Counted from the stretch's first letter, positions 25,042 through 34,616 are shown. The stretch is DNA of 64,000 bases from an uncultured bacterium (GCA_934636825.1 CAKUBG010000010.1:1-64000); one strand, 5' to 3'. Notes: generated by a model from the letters alone, not told the origin. Numbers and translations are program-made.

Positions 25042-25668
25042 CTATTGCAATAAACTGGAAAGCACTTTAGCGGCCGGATCTTGAGGATCAATTTCTAAAC
25101 AACGGCGCAACGACGCTCTAGCTCCGTCAAAGTCACCAGTTTTATATTGCATAAGAGCCATATTGTAACAAGCTTCTCTATGATTGGGATCAAATTTCAA
25201 AGCGAGTTTAAACTCACGGCAAGCTTGATCTAAGAAACTTTCCGTTTCTGACATAGATAGGCCCAGAGTAAAATGGACGTCGGCTTGTTTAGGATCGGCC
25301 TTAAACTCTTTGGCAGCGTGCTCCGGCTTACTGAAAAGCTTTTTCAGCCAGCGCATAACTGGAGATTTCTCTTCCGGCTCTTCAGATTTTTTAGAGGTAC
25401 CTTTATCTATTTTGGTACGCACGGAAGACTTGGCAAAACGACGTACCTTAAACTGAGGCTGACTGTCATACTCTTTGCGCTTTGCTTTATCGTTCAGAAC
25501 ATTGTAAGCTTCGATCAGTTCTTTCATTTTCTGATCGGCTTCATTTTTCATATCAGGATTGGCATCGGGATGATACTTTTTAGAAAGCGCTCTATAAGCT
25601 TTCTTGATCTCTTCCGGCGAAGCGATAGGCGCCACACCTAAAACTACATAATAATCTCGTTTAGCCAA
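25042..25668 (-). CDS. J-domain protein with C-terminal TPR-like repeats
   Basis: The likely start is a TTG at 25668 with AGAAGAGG upstream (209 residues); another TTG at 25737 would add 23 residues that do not belong to the J domain. Residues about 3-70 form a J domain with the HPD motif in KKYHPDANPD and the LIEAYNVLND helix, so it should stimulate an Hsp70. A basic, variable linker follows. The last 80 residues hold TPR-like repeats: VHFTLGLSM, REACYNMALMQYKTGDFDGA and LEIDPQDPAAK. It is probably a co-chaperone with a protein-binding tail. Confidence 0.85.
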   Translation of the reverse strand: MAKRDYYVVLGVAPIASPEEIKKAYRALSKKYHPDANPDMKNEADQKMKELIEAYNVLNDKAKRKEYDSQPQFKVRRFAKSSVRTKIDKGTSKKSEEPEEKSPVMRWLKKLFSKPEHAAKEFKADPKQADVHFTLGLSMSETESFLDQACREFKLALKFDPNHREACYNMALMQYKTGDFDGARASLRRCLEIDPQDPAAKVLSSLLQ

Positions 25669-26036
25669 CTTATGCCTCTTCTCTATCGCCAGATGCAGCG
25701 AAATTAACGTGGTCTGTAGCTTGTAATTGCCAGACAAAACGGGGATAACAACTTATTCTATTGCCACTAGGGCAGCAAATTATGTTGTTTTTCTCCGCTG
25801 CGGATGACGTCTCAGCCGCATTTGTTGCTTCTTGTAACGAATTGTAAACTATTGACAATCCGTGCATATTTGTTAGACGACAAGCCCGCTGCATTTCTGC
25901 GCAGTGCTCTAAAAGCCCTGCCGAGAGCATCAAGAGGAACTTAGAGCCTATCTTAAAAAATACAAAGAAAAAAAGACGAGACTTGCCGGTTGCTCTTACT
26001 GGCAATAGCTCGGCGTAAAACTTTTGGAATACGACT
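25669..26036. other. 368-base gap between divergent genes
   Basis: No convincing gene or RNA is visible. It must hold the promoters of the DnaJ-TPR gene and the 227-residue gene. The only structure noted is a short inverted repeat, ATTGT and ACAAT nine bases apart near 25846-25864, of uncertain meaning. Confidence 0.4.
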
Positions 26037-26720
26037 ATGCACAATTGGGACGAATATTTAGCCGCTCGCACCTGGCTTGAGGAACACGAATTATCGACTG
26101 TAAGTCCTGTACTTGTCAGACAGGATGAATTTTCCGAAGCGGACACAGTTTTACTCGGTAAACATAAAGATTTAGCTGTGGAAACCGACTGTCCGCAAGT
26201 TGCTCTCGATTGTGCTTCATATGGAATCTCGCCTAAAAATATCTTTTTTAGAACTGATAGTGGTTGGGATGAGTTTGTTGCTAAATTAGAGGGCAAATGT
26301 CGCTTTTTGCTAGACACTAAAGATGACGTCAAACGAATCGATTATTTGGTAGAGCCTTATTTGCAAACTGGTTATTTGGAAACAGTAGCTATCAAACTGA
26401 AAATCGGTACAAAAGTTTGTGACGTTTTTTCCGATATCAATATTGAAGAATTTTCCCGTTGGATAAAGTTCTCTCGTTGCTTGGCTGTGCGCAGCATCTT
26501 TGTTTCTTGGGAACAAGTTGACGATTGGGCATGTGAAGTTCGCAAGGCTTTCAGTCTAATCAAAAGAATCCGCTCCGATATGCCGTGTTTATTTACTTCA
26601 TTTTGTTTGGAAGGCGTAGCTGAGCCGCTTATGAGAGGAGATAGCAATTTGCTAAAAACTATGCAAATGCTGGCAGCTTTAAATGATACCTCTCTCTATG
26701 CCAATTTCTATATAAAATAG
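26037..26720 (+). CDS. Unrecognised protein, possibly derived from a PLP-barrel fold
   Basis: A 227-residue soluble protein with an ATG start. I do not recognise a family with confidence. The order of segments (DCASYGISPKNIFFRT, then a CRFLLDTKDDVKRI step, then VAIKLKIGT) recalls the N-terminal barrel of alanine racemase/diaminopimelate decarboxylase proteins. The N-terminal lysine that would bind PLP is not evident, and the C-terminal beta domain is missing. It could be a PLP-free relative or an unrelated alpha/beta protein. It is convergent with the molybdenum operon. Confidence 0.4.
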   Translation: MHNWDEYLAARTWLEEHELSTVSPVLVRQDEFSEADTVLLGKHKDLAVETDCPQVALDCASYGISPKNIFFRTDSGWDEFVAKLEGKCRFLLDTKDDVKRIDYLVEPYLQTGYLETVAIKLKIGTKVCDVFSDINIEEFSRWIKFSRCLAVRSIFVSWEQVDDWACEVRKAFSLIKRIRSDMPCLFTSFCLEGVAEPLMRGDSNLLKTMQMLAALNDTSLYANFYIK

Positions 26721-26758
26721 CTGAAACTGAATTTTCGCAAGAAAACCCAGCTTCAGCT
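26719..26758. terminator. Hairpin between convergent genes
   Basis: AGCTGAA (26719-26725) pairs with TTCAGCT (26752-26758), with inner CTG/CAG and TTTTC-GCAA-GAAAA pairings. It begins at the stop of the upstream gene. On the minus strand it is followed by an AT-rich stretch, so it may serve the molybdenum operon. Confidence 0.5.
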
Positions 26759-26777
26759 TGTAGAGAGAGCCTACTTC

Positions 26778-29342
26778 TTATTTTTTGCGATAGGGAGTAT
26801 CTTCTAAAGGTAAGCTCTGGCGGAATTTGCCATCAAGACGATAGTAAGCGTGGGCGCAAGCTGGAGCTGTAGGGATCATACACAACTCGCCGCAACCTTT
26901 GGCACCCAATGAATATGGCAACTCGTCGCCTTTAGCAGGGCGGCAAAGAATAACTTCCAGCTCCGGAGCTTCTGTAGCTCTCATAAAACCTATAGTGCCA
27001 AATTTGTTTTGGGGACGGCCATCGACACAAACAAATTTTTCGCTCACTCCGTAGCCTATACCCATGAGCATACCCCCTTCGATTTGACCTTCAACAGATT
27101 GAATGTTGACCGGCACTCCTACATCAAAGGCGGATACAGCTTTTTCTATACGTCCTTGAGAGTTGAGAATTACCACTTGAGCCCCATAAGAATAAGATAC
27201 ATGGCTTATGGGGTTCTCTTTTATGGCTCCCAGAGGATCTGTTTGTACTGAATATTCTCCTAAAAATTCGTGTCCTTCCAAGTCGGCAAGAGTATGGCCG
27301 TTAGCTAAGGCGTGCTTAAGCTTTTCGCCTACACGGCGAGCTGCTTCACCGGTAACTACCGTCTGGCGTGAAGCTGTCGAAGTTCCAGAATTCGGTGTGC
27401 GTACAGTGTCGGCATTTTCAAAGACGAATAGTGCCGGATCGAGATTTGATACGTGGCAAATTTCAGTTAAGACCATCTGGCCGATGCCTTGTCCCATGCA
27501 AGCAGCAGAAGTGCGAATATGAATTTTGCCATTTTCTATCGATAAAAGCACACGACCGATGTCTTTTTTACCCATGCCTGTACCGGAATTTTTGAATCCG
27601 CAAGCAATGCCTGCGTAAGGATTGGCATAATAAATATCTTTAATGGCGTCTAAACAAGCAGCCATATTAGTGTTGGGATCGGCTTTTTGGCCATTGGGTA
27701 ATTTGTCTCCCGGTTTTATAACATTGCGACGGCGGAATTCCCAAGGATCAATACCAACTTTTTCAGCTAAAAGGTTGATATTCATTTCGGTGGCAAAGCA
27801 ACTTTGGGCTACACCAAAGCCGCGGAATGCTCCGGATACAACATTATTTGTATAAACTGACATGCCTAAAATGTCGACGTTTTGGTAATTGTAAGGGCCG
27901 GCTGCGTGGGTGCAAGCTCGATGTAAGACTGGGCCGCCTAAAGAAGCGTAAGCGCCGGTATCGGCAATAATGAGCGCTTTCATGGCAGTCAAATGTCCGT
28001 TTTCATCGCAAGCTGTCGTAAACTCCATTTCCATAGGGTGACGCTTAACGTGATAATTAAGTGATTCTTGACGTGAATATTTTACTTTAACTGGCTTTTT
28101 TAAGAGCCAAGCGGCCAACACGGCGTATTGCTGTACTGACATGTCTTCTTTGCCACCGAAACCACCGCCAACTAAAGGAGCACGGCAGTGTATTTTTTCT
28201 GCTGGCAGTTGTAGCATTTGCGCACATTCGCGCTGTACATCATAGACTGATTGGCTACTGGTATAAACTAATAAACCGTCTTGGCCTTCAGGAATGGCTA
28301 CACAACATTCCGGTTCCATGAAGCCGTGCTCTTGCCAAGAAGTTTTATATTTGCGAGTGACGACATATCGGGAATTTTTGATGGCTGTTTCGGCGTCGCC
28401 ACGAACTAAGTTGGCTCGACTCATAATGTTGCCATCGGGATGTATTAGAGGAGCGTCGCCGCGTAAAGCTTCAAAGGGACTGGTGACAGGAGTAAGCTCT
28501 GTATATTCTATTTCAACTAAAGAGTAGAGTTCATCAAGGTATTCTTTGCTATCGGCAACTACCACTGCTAATACGTTTCCTATATAACGGGTAATGTCGC
28601 CTTCACCCATAATGACGTCCCAGTCTTGTTTGATATGGCCGATTTTATTGCAAGGGACGTCGGCTTTTACCAATACACGCAAGCAATGGGGGTGGACTTC
28701 AGCTTTGCTTATATCAATTTTGTCAATGTGTGCTCGAGGATATTTGGCATAGACCGGCTTGGCATATACCATACCTTCGACAACTAGATCATCGACAAAG
28801 AGGCCCGATCCGTTTACTTTTTCGGCAGCATCGATACGTTTGGCATGTTCATCCATGTGCAATTCAGTCGGATCTTGTGGAATGGCTTTATGTTCGCGAA
28901 AAAATTCAGCTGCTAAAAGTATGGCTTCTTCAATTTTTTTATAACCTGTACAACGGCACAAGTTGCCACGGATAGCTTGTTTTACTTCAGCATGAGTCGG
29001 ATTTAAATTTGTATCTAATAAACTTTTAGCTGAAATTATCATACCAGGTATACAAAAACCACATTGCACAGCGCCAGCTTGAGCAAAACAGTGCTCATAA
29101 ATGCGCATTTCCTGTGGCTCGATGCCCTCAACCGTGATAATTTGCTTGCCTTGCAACTTGCTGAGCGGCATGAGGCATGCTTTAGTTTTTTTGCCGTCTA
29201 CTAGCACTGTACATGTGCCGCAGACGCCTTCACTGCATCCGTCTTTGGTAGCTGTCAAATGGAGATCGTCGCGCAGGAAAGCAAGCAACTTCTTGTCTTG
29301 TTCCGAGGTATACTCCTTGCCATTTATTAGCACTTTAAACAT
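26778..29342 (-). CDS. Molybdenum hydroxylase with fused iron-sulfur and molybdopterin domains
   Basis: An 854-residue member of the xanthine dehydrogenase/aldehyde oxidoreductase family. The first 160 residues hold two [2Fe-2S] domains: CSEGVCGTCTVLVDG, then CGFCIPGM and GNLCRCTGY. The molybdopterin part follows, with GGGFGGKED, SGAFRGFGVAQ, and the active-site Glu in GAKGCGELCM. There is no FAD domain, so its plan is that of single-chain aldehyde oxidoreductase (Mop). It might use the FAD subunit encoded next door or another electron acceptor. It lies at the 3' end of the molybdenum operon, after an intrinsic terminator that may lower its expression. Substrate unknown. Confidence 0.9.
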   Translation of the reverse strand: MFKVLINGKEYTSEQDKKLLAFLRDDLHLTATKDGCSEGVCGTCTVLVDGKKTKACLMPLSKLQGKQIITVEGIEPQEMRIYEHCFAQAGAVQCGFCIPGMIISAKSLLDTNLNPTHAEVKQAIRGNLCRCTGYKKIEEAILLAAEFFREHKAIPQDPTELHMDEHAKRIDAAEKVNGSGLFVDDLVVEGMVYAKPVYAKYPRAHIDKIDISKAEVHPHCLRVLVKADVPCNKIGHIKQDWDVIMGEGDITRYIGNVLAVVVADSKEYLDELYSLVEIEYTELTPVTSPFEALRGDAPLIHPDGNIMSRANLVRGDAETAIKNSRYVVTRKYKTSWQEHGFMEPECCVAIPEGQDGLLVYTSSQSVYDVQRECAQMLQLPAEKIHCRAPLVGGGFGGKEDMSVQQYAVLAAWLLKKPVKVKYSRQESLNYHVKRHPMEMEFTTACDENGHLTAMKALIIADTGAYASLGGPVLHRACTHAAGPYNYQNVDILGMSVYTNNVVSGAFRGFGVAQSCFATEMNINLLAEKVGIDPWEFRRRNVIKPGDKLPNGQKADPNTNMAACLDAIKDIYYANPYAGIACGFKNSGTGMGKKDIGRVLLSIENGKIHIRTSAACMGQGIGQMVLTEICHVSNLDPALFVFENADTVRTPNSGTSTASRQTVVTGEAARRVGEKLKHALANGHTLADLEGHEFLGEYSVQTDPLGAIKENPISHVSYSYGAQVVILNSQGRIEKAVSAFDVGVPVNIQSVEGQIEGGMLMGIGYGVSEKFVCVDGRPQNKFGTIGFMRATEAPELEVILCRPAKGDELPYSLGAKGCGELCMIPTAPACAHAYYRLDGKFRQSLPLEDTPYRKK

Positions 29343-29386
29343 GAGCCGATCTCCTTAACAAAAATGGTTGTTGTGTAATTTCAAAA

Positions 29387-29414
29387 ACAGAGCGTCCTTT
29401 GCAGAACGCTCTGT
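29387..29414 (-). terminator. Intrinsic terminator inside the molybdenum cluster
   Basis: ACAGAGCGT (29387-29395) pairs with ACGCTCTGT (29406-29414). On the minus strand the stem is followed by TTTTTG. It lies between the FAD-subunit gene and the fused hydroxylase gene, so readthrough or a separate promoter is needed for the latter. Confidence 0.8.
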
Positions 29415-29453
29415 CTTTTTCTTTGAGCTGAGCTTGTTAGAACAGCTTATAGA

Positions 29454-30275
29454 TTAGATGCCTTGGCTGCGTAAAAATTCACCCAGCAAGTTGAGGCATA
29501 CGGTCTTGCGGTATTCAGCGCTGACGCGGCCGCGGGTCAAAACCAATTTATCACTATAAGCTTTAAGAAGTTCTTCCTTATATTCTTTGGCTTCAGCCAA
29601 GGTTTTGCCAATCATATGGGCTTCAAGTTCTTTGAAGCGCAATACGGTGTCGGCAACGGCACCGAAAGCAGCGCTGAAGCGGCAAATTTTGCCTTCTGCG
29701 TCAAGATTGAGCAAACCGGCAAAAGAGACGCGGGAAATTGCCAAAGCATTGCGACCGCCAACTTTTTCGTAGTAATAGTTGTTAAGACCGGCTTTAGGAA
29801 TCAGTATTTCGGCAATAAGTTCATCTTCTGCCAAATCCAGTTTTTTGCGCCCCAAGTAAAATTTGTCAATATCAACTACACGCTCGCCGCGTAAGCTAAC
29901 TAAGCGCAATTTGGCGTCGGTGACAAATTCGATCAGGACGGAGTCTGCTTTGGCTGAGCCGTTGCCTATGTTGCCTCCAAAAGTACCGGCGTTGCGGATA
30001 GCCGGAGCGGCAATACGGGAGACGGCCTCTTTCATAAGTTGAGGCACTAAATCGGAAGCCAGCGCTTCGGTAAAAGTGACGGCAGCACCGATACGAATGT
30101 ATTGCTCGTCTTCTTTTATCTGGCGCAACTCACTGAGCTTGCCCAAGAAAAGGTAGCTTACGCCTTTGCGGTTTTCCACCATAAGGTCAGTGCCACCGGC
30201 ATAAGGAACCACATCATGCTTGGCTTTTATATCTAAAGCAGAGTGCAAATCGACGGGAACATATCCGTTTACCAT
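29454..30275 (-). CDS. Xanthine dehydrogenase-type FAD-binding subunit
   Basis: A 273-residue FAD subunit of the molybdenum hydroxylase (CoxM/XdhB class). FAD-binding motifs are PYAGGTDL (about 25-32), and AAPAIRNAGTFGGNIGNGSAKAD in the middle, which I read as the pyrophosphate-binding segment, followed by a C-terminal CO-dehydrogenase flavoprotein domain. Its ATG overlaps the iron-sulfur subunit gene by seven bases, with GGAG upstream. With the small and large subunits it makes a complete three-subunit enzyme. Confidence 0.92.
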   Translation of the reverse strand: MVNGYVPVDLHSALDIKAKHDVVPYAGGTDLMVENRKGVSYLFLGKLSELRQIKEDEQYIRIGAAVTFTEALASDLVPQLMKEAVSRIAAPAIRNAGTFGGNIGNGSAKADSVLIEFVTDAKLRLVSLRGERVVDIDKFYLGRKKLDLAEDELIAEILIPKAGLNNYYYEKVGGRNALAISRVSFAGLLNLDAEGKICRFSAAFGAVADTVLRFKELEAHMIGKTLAEAKEYKEELLKAYSDKLVLTRGRVSAEYRKTVCLNLLGEFLRSQGI

Positions 30276-30742
30276 AAGCCTTCTCCTTCTTCAGCGGCAT
30301 TTTTCACAGCGTTAACTATGGCATTGTAGCCAGTGCAACGGCATAAGTTGCCGGAGATGCCAATGCGAATCTCTTCTTCGCTGGGATGTTGGTTGGCCGA
30401 AAGAATTGACTCAGCGGCCAGAACCATGCCTGGAGTGCAAAAACCGCACTGTACGGCGGAAACTTCGGCGAAAGCTTTATCTAGCACTTTGAAGCGCTCG
30501 GTTTCGCGATAGCCTTCCATGGTGACAACTGTGCTGCCGCTGATAGCGCCCATGGCTACACAGCATGAGTTGATGAGTTTGCCATCCAAAATAACTGAAC
30601 AAGCGCCACATTCTCCCTCTTTGCATCCACATTTTACGGAAGTGCAGCGGTAGGTATCACGCAAGACGTCCAGCAATCTGTCGGTGGCTGAGCCGTTATA
30701 AACGACTTCTTTGCCATTCAGGACGAATCTTATATCGTTCAT
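30269..30742 (-). CDS. [2Fe-2S] subunit of molybdenum hydroxylase
   Basis: A 157-residue small subunit (CoxS/XdhC class). Plant-type cluster ligands are in CGCKEGECGACSV with a later Cys, and the second cluster in CGFCTPGM and GNLCRCTGYN. It shuttles electrons from the molybdenum site to FAD. It is four bases from the large-subunit gene and overlaps the FAD-subunit gene. Confidence 0.95.
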   Translation of the reverse strand: MNDIRFVLNGKEVVYNGSATDRLLDVLRDTYRCTSVKCGCKEGECGACSVILDGKLINSCCVAMGAISGSTVVTMEGYRETERFKVLDKAFAEVSAVQCGFCTPGMVLAAESILSANQHPSEEEIRIGISGNLCRCTGYNAIVNAVKNAAEEGEGLW

Positions 30743-30746
30743 AGTA

Positions 30747-32870
30747 TTAGGCTTTCTCCTTTGTAAGCACCTTGATAGTGTCTTCAGCAGTGAAGGGGAT
30801 GTGATTGAGAGTCACGCCACCCATAGCTTGTTCGAGGGCTTCCACATAAGCGCTGGGAATGCCGACCAAGGGAAGCTCACCGGCACCTTTGGCACCGTAG
30901 GGGCCGTCAGGGTATTTGTCAACATGGAGTTGGCATTTGAGGACGGGTACGTCTACGCTGGTAGGGATAAGGTAGTCGGAGAAGGAGTTGTTGCGAATAC
31001 GTCCTTTGTTGTCATAGTTCATAAACTCGGTAGAGGCGTATCCTATACCTTGCAACAAGCCGCCTTCCATCTGGCCCATAACGATATTGTAATCGATAGG
31101 GGTACCTACATCGAAGGAAGCGTAAGCTCCTAAAATTTTGCTCAAACCAGTATAAGTATCGACTTCAACTTCAATAGCTTGAACGCCCCAAGCGTAGGTG
31201 GGATAAGCGTCGCCTTGGAACTTATCGATATAGAAAGGAATCATGAAGTCGGGCTCCACGAAGCGCTCCTCGACCATCTGATCTTTGCCATCTTCCCACT
31301 GGCTGCGTAACTTAATGGCTGCTTTGCGCAACAATTCGCCTACAACCATAAGAGAACGAGAAGCTACGGTGGGGCCGGAGTCGGGCACGCGTGAGGTGTC
31401 AGGGTGATCGTAGAAAACTTTATTTAAAGGCAAATTGAGCTCGTGAGCTACGATCTTGGGGAAAGTTGTGCGCAAGCCTTGGCCTATTTCGCCATTGCAA
31501 GCTAAAATTTCTACAGTGCCGTCTTTGTATTTACGCAAACGAACCACGGCTTTAATGAAATCGCGTTCGCCTGAACCGGTGAAACCGGCGCCATGGAAGT
31601 GCATAGAAATGCCTATGCCTTTGCGATAACGTCCACTTTGAGGCTTAGAATACTCTTCGTGTTTACGACGATAATCGCAAGCTTTGTCCACTTCTTCGAT
31701 CATGTCAGGAAGAGGAATGGGGAAGTGGTACATGCCGGACGTGGAAGTACGGTCGCCTTTTTTCACTAAGTGAGCTTCTCTGAACTTCAAGTCATCTATG
31801 CCCAAATCGCGAGCGATATGGATCATGATCATTTCTACGGCAAAGAAAGTTTGAGGTGCGCCAAAACCGCGATAAGCTCCACTGGGAGTCGTGTTGGTTT
31901 TTAAGGCGCGTCCGCGTACGTGTAAGTTTTCGATATTGTAGACACCGTCAGCGCATATTAAACCGCGCTGCAATACTACAGCCGATAAGGTGGTATAGGC
32001 ACCGGCATTAAACTTAACATCGATGTCCATAGCCGTAACTTTACCGTCTTTTACGGCCACTTTGTAAGTGCAAAGAGAAGGATGACGTTTGGAGGTAAAC
32101 TCTAAGTCTTCGCGGCGGCCGAAGACGCAACGCACAGGCTTGCCAATCGCTTTGGCCGCTACGGCTACCTGACAACCCAAAATGGACGGGAAGGCTTCTT
32201 TACCTCCGAAGCCGCCGCCAGTGACGTCCTGGTGTACGTGGACGTCAGCCGGGCCACAACCCAAAGCGCGCATAATGGCGCCGTGCACATAGTAGGCGCA
32301 TTGCATAGAGCCGTGGACGTACATTCTACCGCCCTCTTCCGGTTCGGCCATCATACCTTGGGTCTCGAGGTAGGTTTGATCTTGGTAGCCGGTCTCAAAT
32401 TCTTCTTCGTAAATTTTGTCGGCTTCCGCGAAGGCTTTTTCTATGTCGCCTTTGCCATATTCGTAGTTGAAGAAGGCTTCGTCGGCTTTACGCAAGTCGA
32501 GAACGGGCTCGAGCTCTTCGTATTCAACTTCGGTATTCTTAATAATATCTTCACAAACCGTTTCATCGGGGCCGCAGACCATACCGATAGGCTCGCCGAT
32601 ATATTCCACAGTTTCGCGGGCGTATACGGGAGTGTCGTCACGAACGATATTCACGTTATTGTCTCCGGGAACATCGTTGCGATCTACATAGTAGTAGCCG
32701 TCGGGAAGTTCAGGCAACTTTACACCCAACAATTTGGCTTTGGCATATTTAGAGCGAAGCATTTTGCCGCAAAGAACGCCGTGTTTGTCAATATCTCCCA
32801 CGAAGATGCTGCGTCCTGAAATTTTGGGCGCATGATCTTTCTTTACGACAGATTGAGAGATGGTTTCCAT
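30747..32870 (-). CDS. Molybdopterin-binding large subunit of a xanthine dehydrogenase-type enzyme
   Basis: A 707-residue catalytic subunit of a xanthine dehydrogenase-type hydroxylase. Features are GGGFGGKEAFP, GAYRGFGAPQ for the cofactor, and the active-site Glu in GAKGAGELPLVG. The length is slightly below the usual 750-790. GGAGGAGATTGA precedes the ATG, which abuts the stop of the MocA-like gene, so the two are translationally linked. The natural substrate (purine, nicotinate, aldehyde or other) cannot be decided from sequence. Confidence 0.92.
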   Translation of the reverse strand: METISQSVVKKDHAPKISGRSIFVGDIDKHGVLCGKMLRSKYAKAKLLGVKLPELPDGYYYVDRNDVPGDNNVNIVRDDTPVYARETVEYIGEPIGMVCGPDETVCEDIIKNTEVEYEELEPVLDLRKADEAFFNYEYGKGDIEKAFAEADKIYEEEFETGYQDQTYLETQGMMAEPEEGGRMYVHGSMQCAYYVHGAIMRALGCGPADVHVHQDVTGGGFGGKEAFPSILGCQVAVAAKAIGKPVRCVFGRREDLEFTSKRHPSLCTYKVAVKDGKVTAMDIDVKFNAGAYTTLSAVVLQRGLICADGVYNIENLHVRGRALKTNTTPSGAYRGFGAPQTFFAVEMIMIHIARDLGIDDLKFREAHLVKKGDRTSTSGMYHFPIPLPDMIEEVDKACDYRRKHEEYSKPQSGRYRKGIGISMHFHGAGFTGSGERDFIKAVVRLRKYKDGTVEILACNGEIGQGLRTTFPKIVAHELNLPLNKVFYDHPDTSRVPDSGPTVASRSLMVVGELLRKAAIKLRSQWEDGKDQMVEERFVEPDFMIPFYIDKFQGDAYPTYAWGVQAIEVEVDTYTGLSKILGAYASFDVGTPIDYNIVMGQMEGGLLQGIGYASTEFMNYDNKGRIRNNSFSDYLIPTSVDVPVLKCQLHVDKYPDGPYGAKGAGELPLVGIPSAYVEALEQAMGGVTLNHIPFTAEDTIKVLTKEKA

Positions 32871-33608
32871 TCAATCTCCTCCTTTGTCAGTCGCATTGTT
32901 TTTATTTGAAATCTTACGCAAACAGTTCTGATATTGGTCGCGGGTGTCTAAGTCTGTCCAGCAACCTAAATCGTCTACATCTACAGTGTGTATAGATTCT
33001 TCATGAAGTTGCCAAAACCCGCGCAGTCCGTCTTTTCCGTTAAAATTAAGAATTTCTTTTATAAAAGAAGATGATATTAAAGGTGGATGCTTACGATAAC
33101 CTTGCAAAAGGGGAAAAACGATAAAATCGCCTTCTTGGGGAATCGTTTTGTAAATAGCCAAATAGGTGTCCTTATCGATCATGGGCATATCGCCTGGCAG
33201 AAGAAAAAAAGCCTGACATTCCGGCATGGCAGCTAAGCCGATTTTTAAAGAGGTGAGCATGTCCGTTTCAGCGTAGCGCTCGTTGTACACTATAACGAAA
33301 CGATTGCCTACGTAGCGTTTTTTGAGGAGCTCTTCTAATTCTTGGCCTCGGTAGCCTAACACTATAACAATTTGCTCTACTCCGGCCAGCAACATGGAGT
33401 CGATAGTGTTTTCGAGTACGGTCTTGCCGCGCAGAGGCATGAGCATTTTTAGCTCGCCCATACGACTTGATAAGCCCGCAGCCAAAATCAAACCGTTTAT
33501 ATGACAAGACGACGTGGCAAATCCAACGGTGGTTGTTCGCTTAGGCAAGGGGCATCTTGTCCTTTCTGAGCGGTCTTCTCCGGATTGTTCTCTTCTAACA
33601 AAATTCAT
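32871..33608 (-). CDS. MocA-like molybdenum cofactor nucleotidyltransferase
   Basis: A 245-residue NTP-transferase. The core starts near residue 38 with LILAAGLSSRMGELKMLMPLRGKTVLE, matching MocA (molybdopterin cytidylyltransferase); LLPGDMPMID is the metal site. The first 35 residues are Arg/Ser/Thr-rich and look like an odd extension. No better start codon is visible, so ATG 33608 is kept with caution. MCD-type cofactor is used by xanthine dehydrogenase-family enzymes, which fits the neighbouring genes. Confidence 0.85.
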   Translation of the reverse strand: MNFVRREQSGEDRSERTRCPLPKRTTTVGFATSSCHINGLILAAGLSSRMGELKMLMPLRGKTVLENTIDSMLLAGVEQIVIVLGYRGQELEELLKKRYVGNRFVIVYNERYAETDMLTSLKIGLAAMPECQAFFLLPGDMPMIDKDTYLAIYKTIPQEGDFIVFPLLQGYRKHPPLISSSFIKEILNFNGKDGLRGFWQLHEESIHTVDVDDLGCWTDLDTRDQYQNCLRKISNKNNATDKGGD

Positions 33609-33635
33609 GTGTCTAAAGTGAGTCGCTTCTTAGAC

Positions 33636-34565
33636 CTATATCAAAGAAGTTTGGCGGAACAGGGTTTCAAAGCGGGCTTGAGCTATGTCATTAAGTTCTT
33701 GTTCGTATACTTGATAAGCACGCATAAGCTGTTCACCTTTATCTGTAAGTTTGGTATGGCCACCTCTGCTGCCTCCGTGTTGGCGACTGACGATAGCATA
33801 ACCAACTTCTTTTTCCAAACAATTGATCATATTCCAAGCTTTGGCATAGGACAACCCCATATGTATACAAGCTTGGCGCACAGAGTTCAAGTCAGCTATT
33901 AAAAATAAAAGTAACTTAAGGCGAGCGTTAAAAATAATTTGTTCGCTCTCTATATTTACTTTTATAGTAGGTGACAGCAATGAATCGTTATGAGCTTTGA
34001 GATGACGTTTTAGTTGATCATCGTTATGGATATTGAGAAGTATGCCTTCATCTTCTACCGGAATCCAACGGCGGCTGACGCCATATGTGTCTATGGCCCC
34101 ACGCAAACCTCCGTTGCCGACATAGGCCAAAATACGCTCCCACATATCATGACGCAAAATGATAGGATGGCCTCCGCGACCACGACAAGAAGGAGCCACT
34201 ATGGGAGCATCGCAACTGAGTATAGCTTTGAGGGTAGAAGGGAAAAACATCGGAGTGTTGACCGGAGTAAAAACTACTCGTTGGCACTTACCTTTTAAAT
34301 AAGTGAGGCCCTGTTTCAGAGAAGCTAAAAGCTCAGGTTGCTCGCAATTATCAATGCGCAAAAAGATAACGCCACTACTGGCTATTTGATGGATAACTTC
34401 AGACTCTCTGGTACCAGTGACAATAACGATAGGAAAAACATTCGCTTGCTGTAAAGTCAGTACGATCCGCTTTACTACAGGTATAGAGCCGACCATTTTT
34501 AAAGGCTCGGCACTTTTTTTGCTGGCGGCTGCTATAATACCGCCTGTAGTTCCGAAGTATGTCAT
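33636..34565 (-). CDS. MobA/MocA-like domain fused to a ModE-like DNA-binding domain
   Basis: A 309-residue two-domain protein. Residues 1-200 form a nucleotidyltransferase-like domain (GTTGGIIAAASKKS, VVFTPVNTPMF), but the usual LAAGxSxRxG signature is altered, so catalysis is doubtful and a sensing role is possible. The C-terminal 110 residues are a ModE-type winged helix: NARLKLLLFLIADLNSVRQAC, MGLSYAKAWNMIN, and GGSRGGHTKLT. There is no TOBE domain for molybdate. It is the first gene of the molybdenum operon and probably regulates it. Confidence 0.8.
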   Translation of the reverse strand: MTYFGTTGGIIAAASKKSAEPLKMVGSIPVVKRIVLTLQQANVFPIVIVTGTRESEVIHQIASSGVIFLRIDNCEQPELLASLKQGLTYLKGKCQRVVFTPVNTPMFFPSTLKAILSCDAPIVAPSCRGRGGHPIILRHDMWERILAYVGNGGLRGAIDTYGVSRRWIPVEDEGILLNIHNDDQLKRHLKAHNDSLLSPTIKVNIESEQIIFNARLKLLLFLIADLNSVRQACIHMGLSYAKAWNMINCLEKEVGYAIVSRQHGGSRGGHTKLTDKGEQLMRAYQVYEQELNDIAQARFETLFRQTSLI

Positions 34566-34616
34566 GTATTTTCTAAATCTCGCTATCTTTTGTATGATAG
34601 GCTGTAGAGTTTGTTA

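Noticed and set aside
25670..26332. 220-codon minus-strand frame across the divergent gap
   Set aside because: Ser/Cys-rich low-quality composition, overlaps the start region of the 227-residue gene, and has no family motif.
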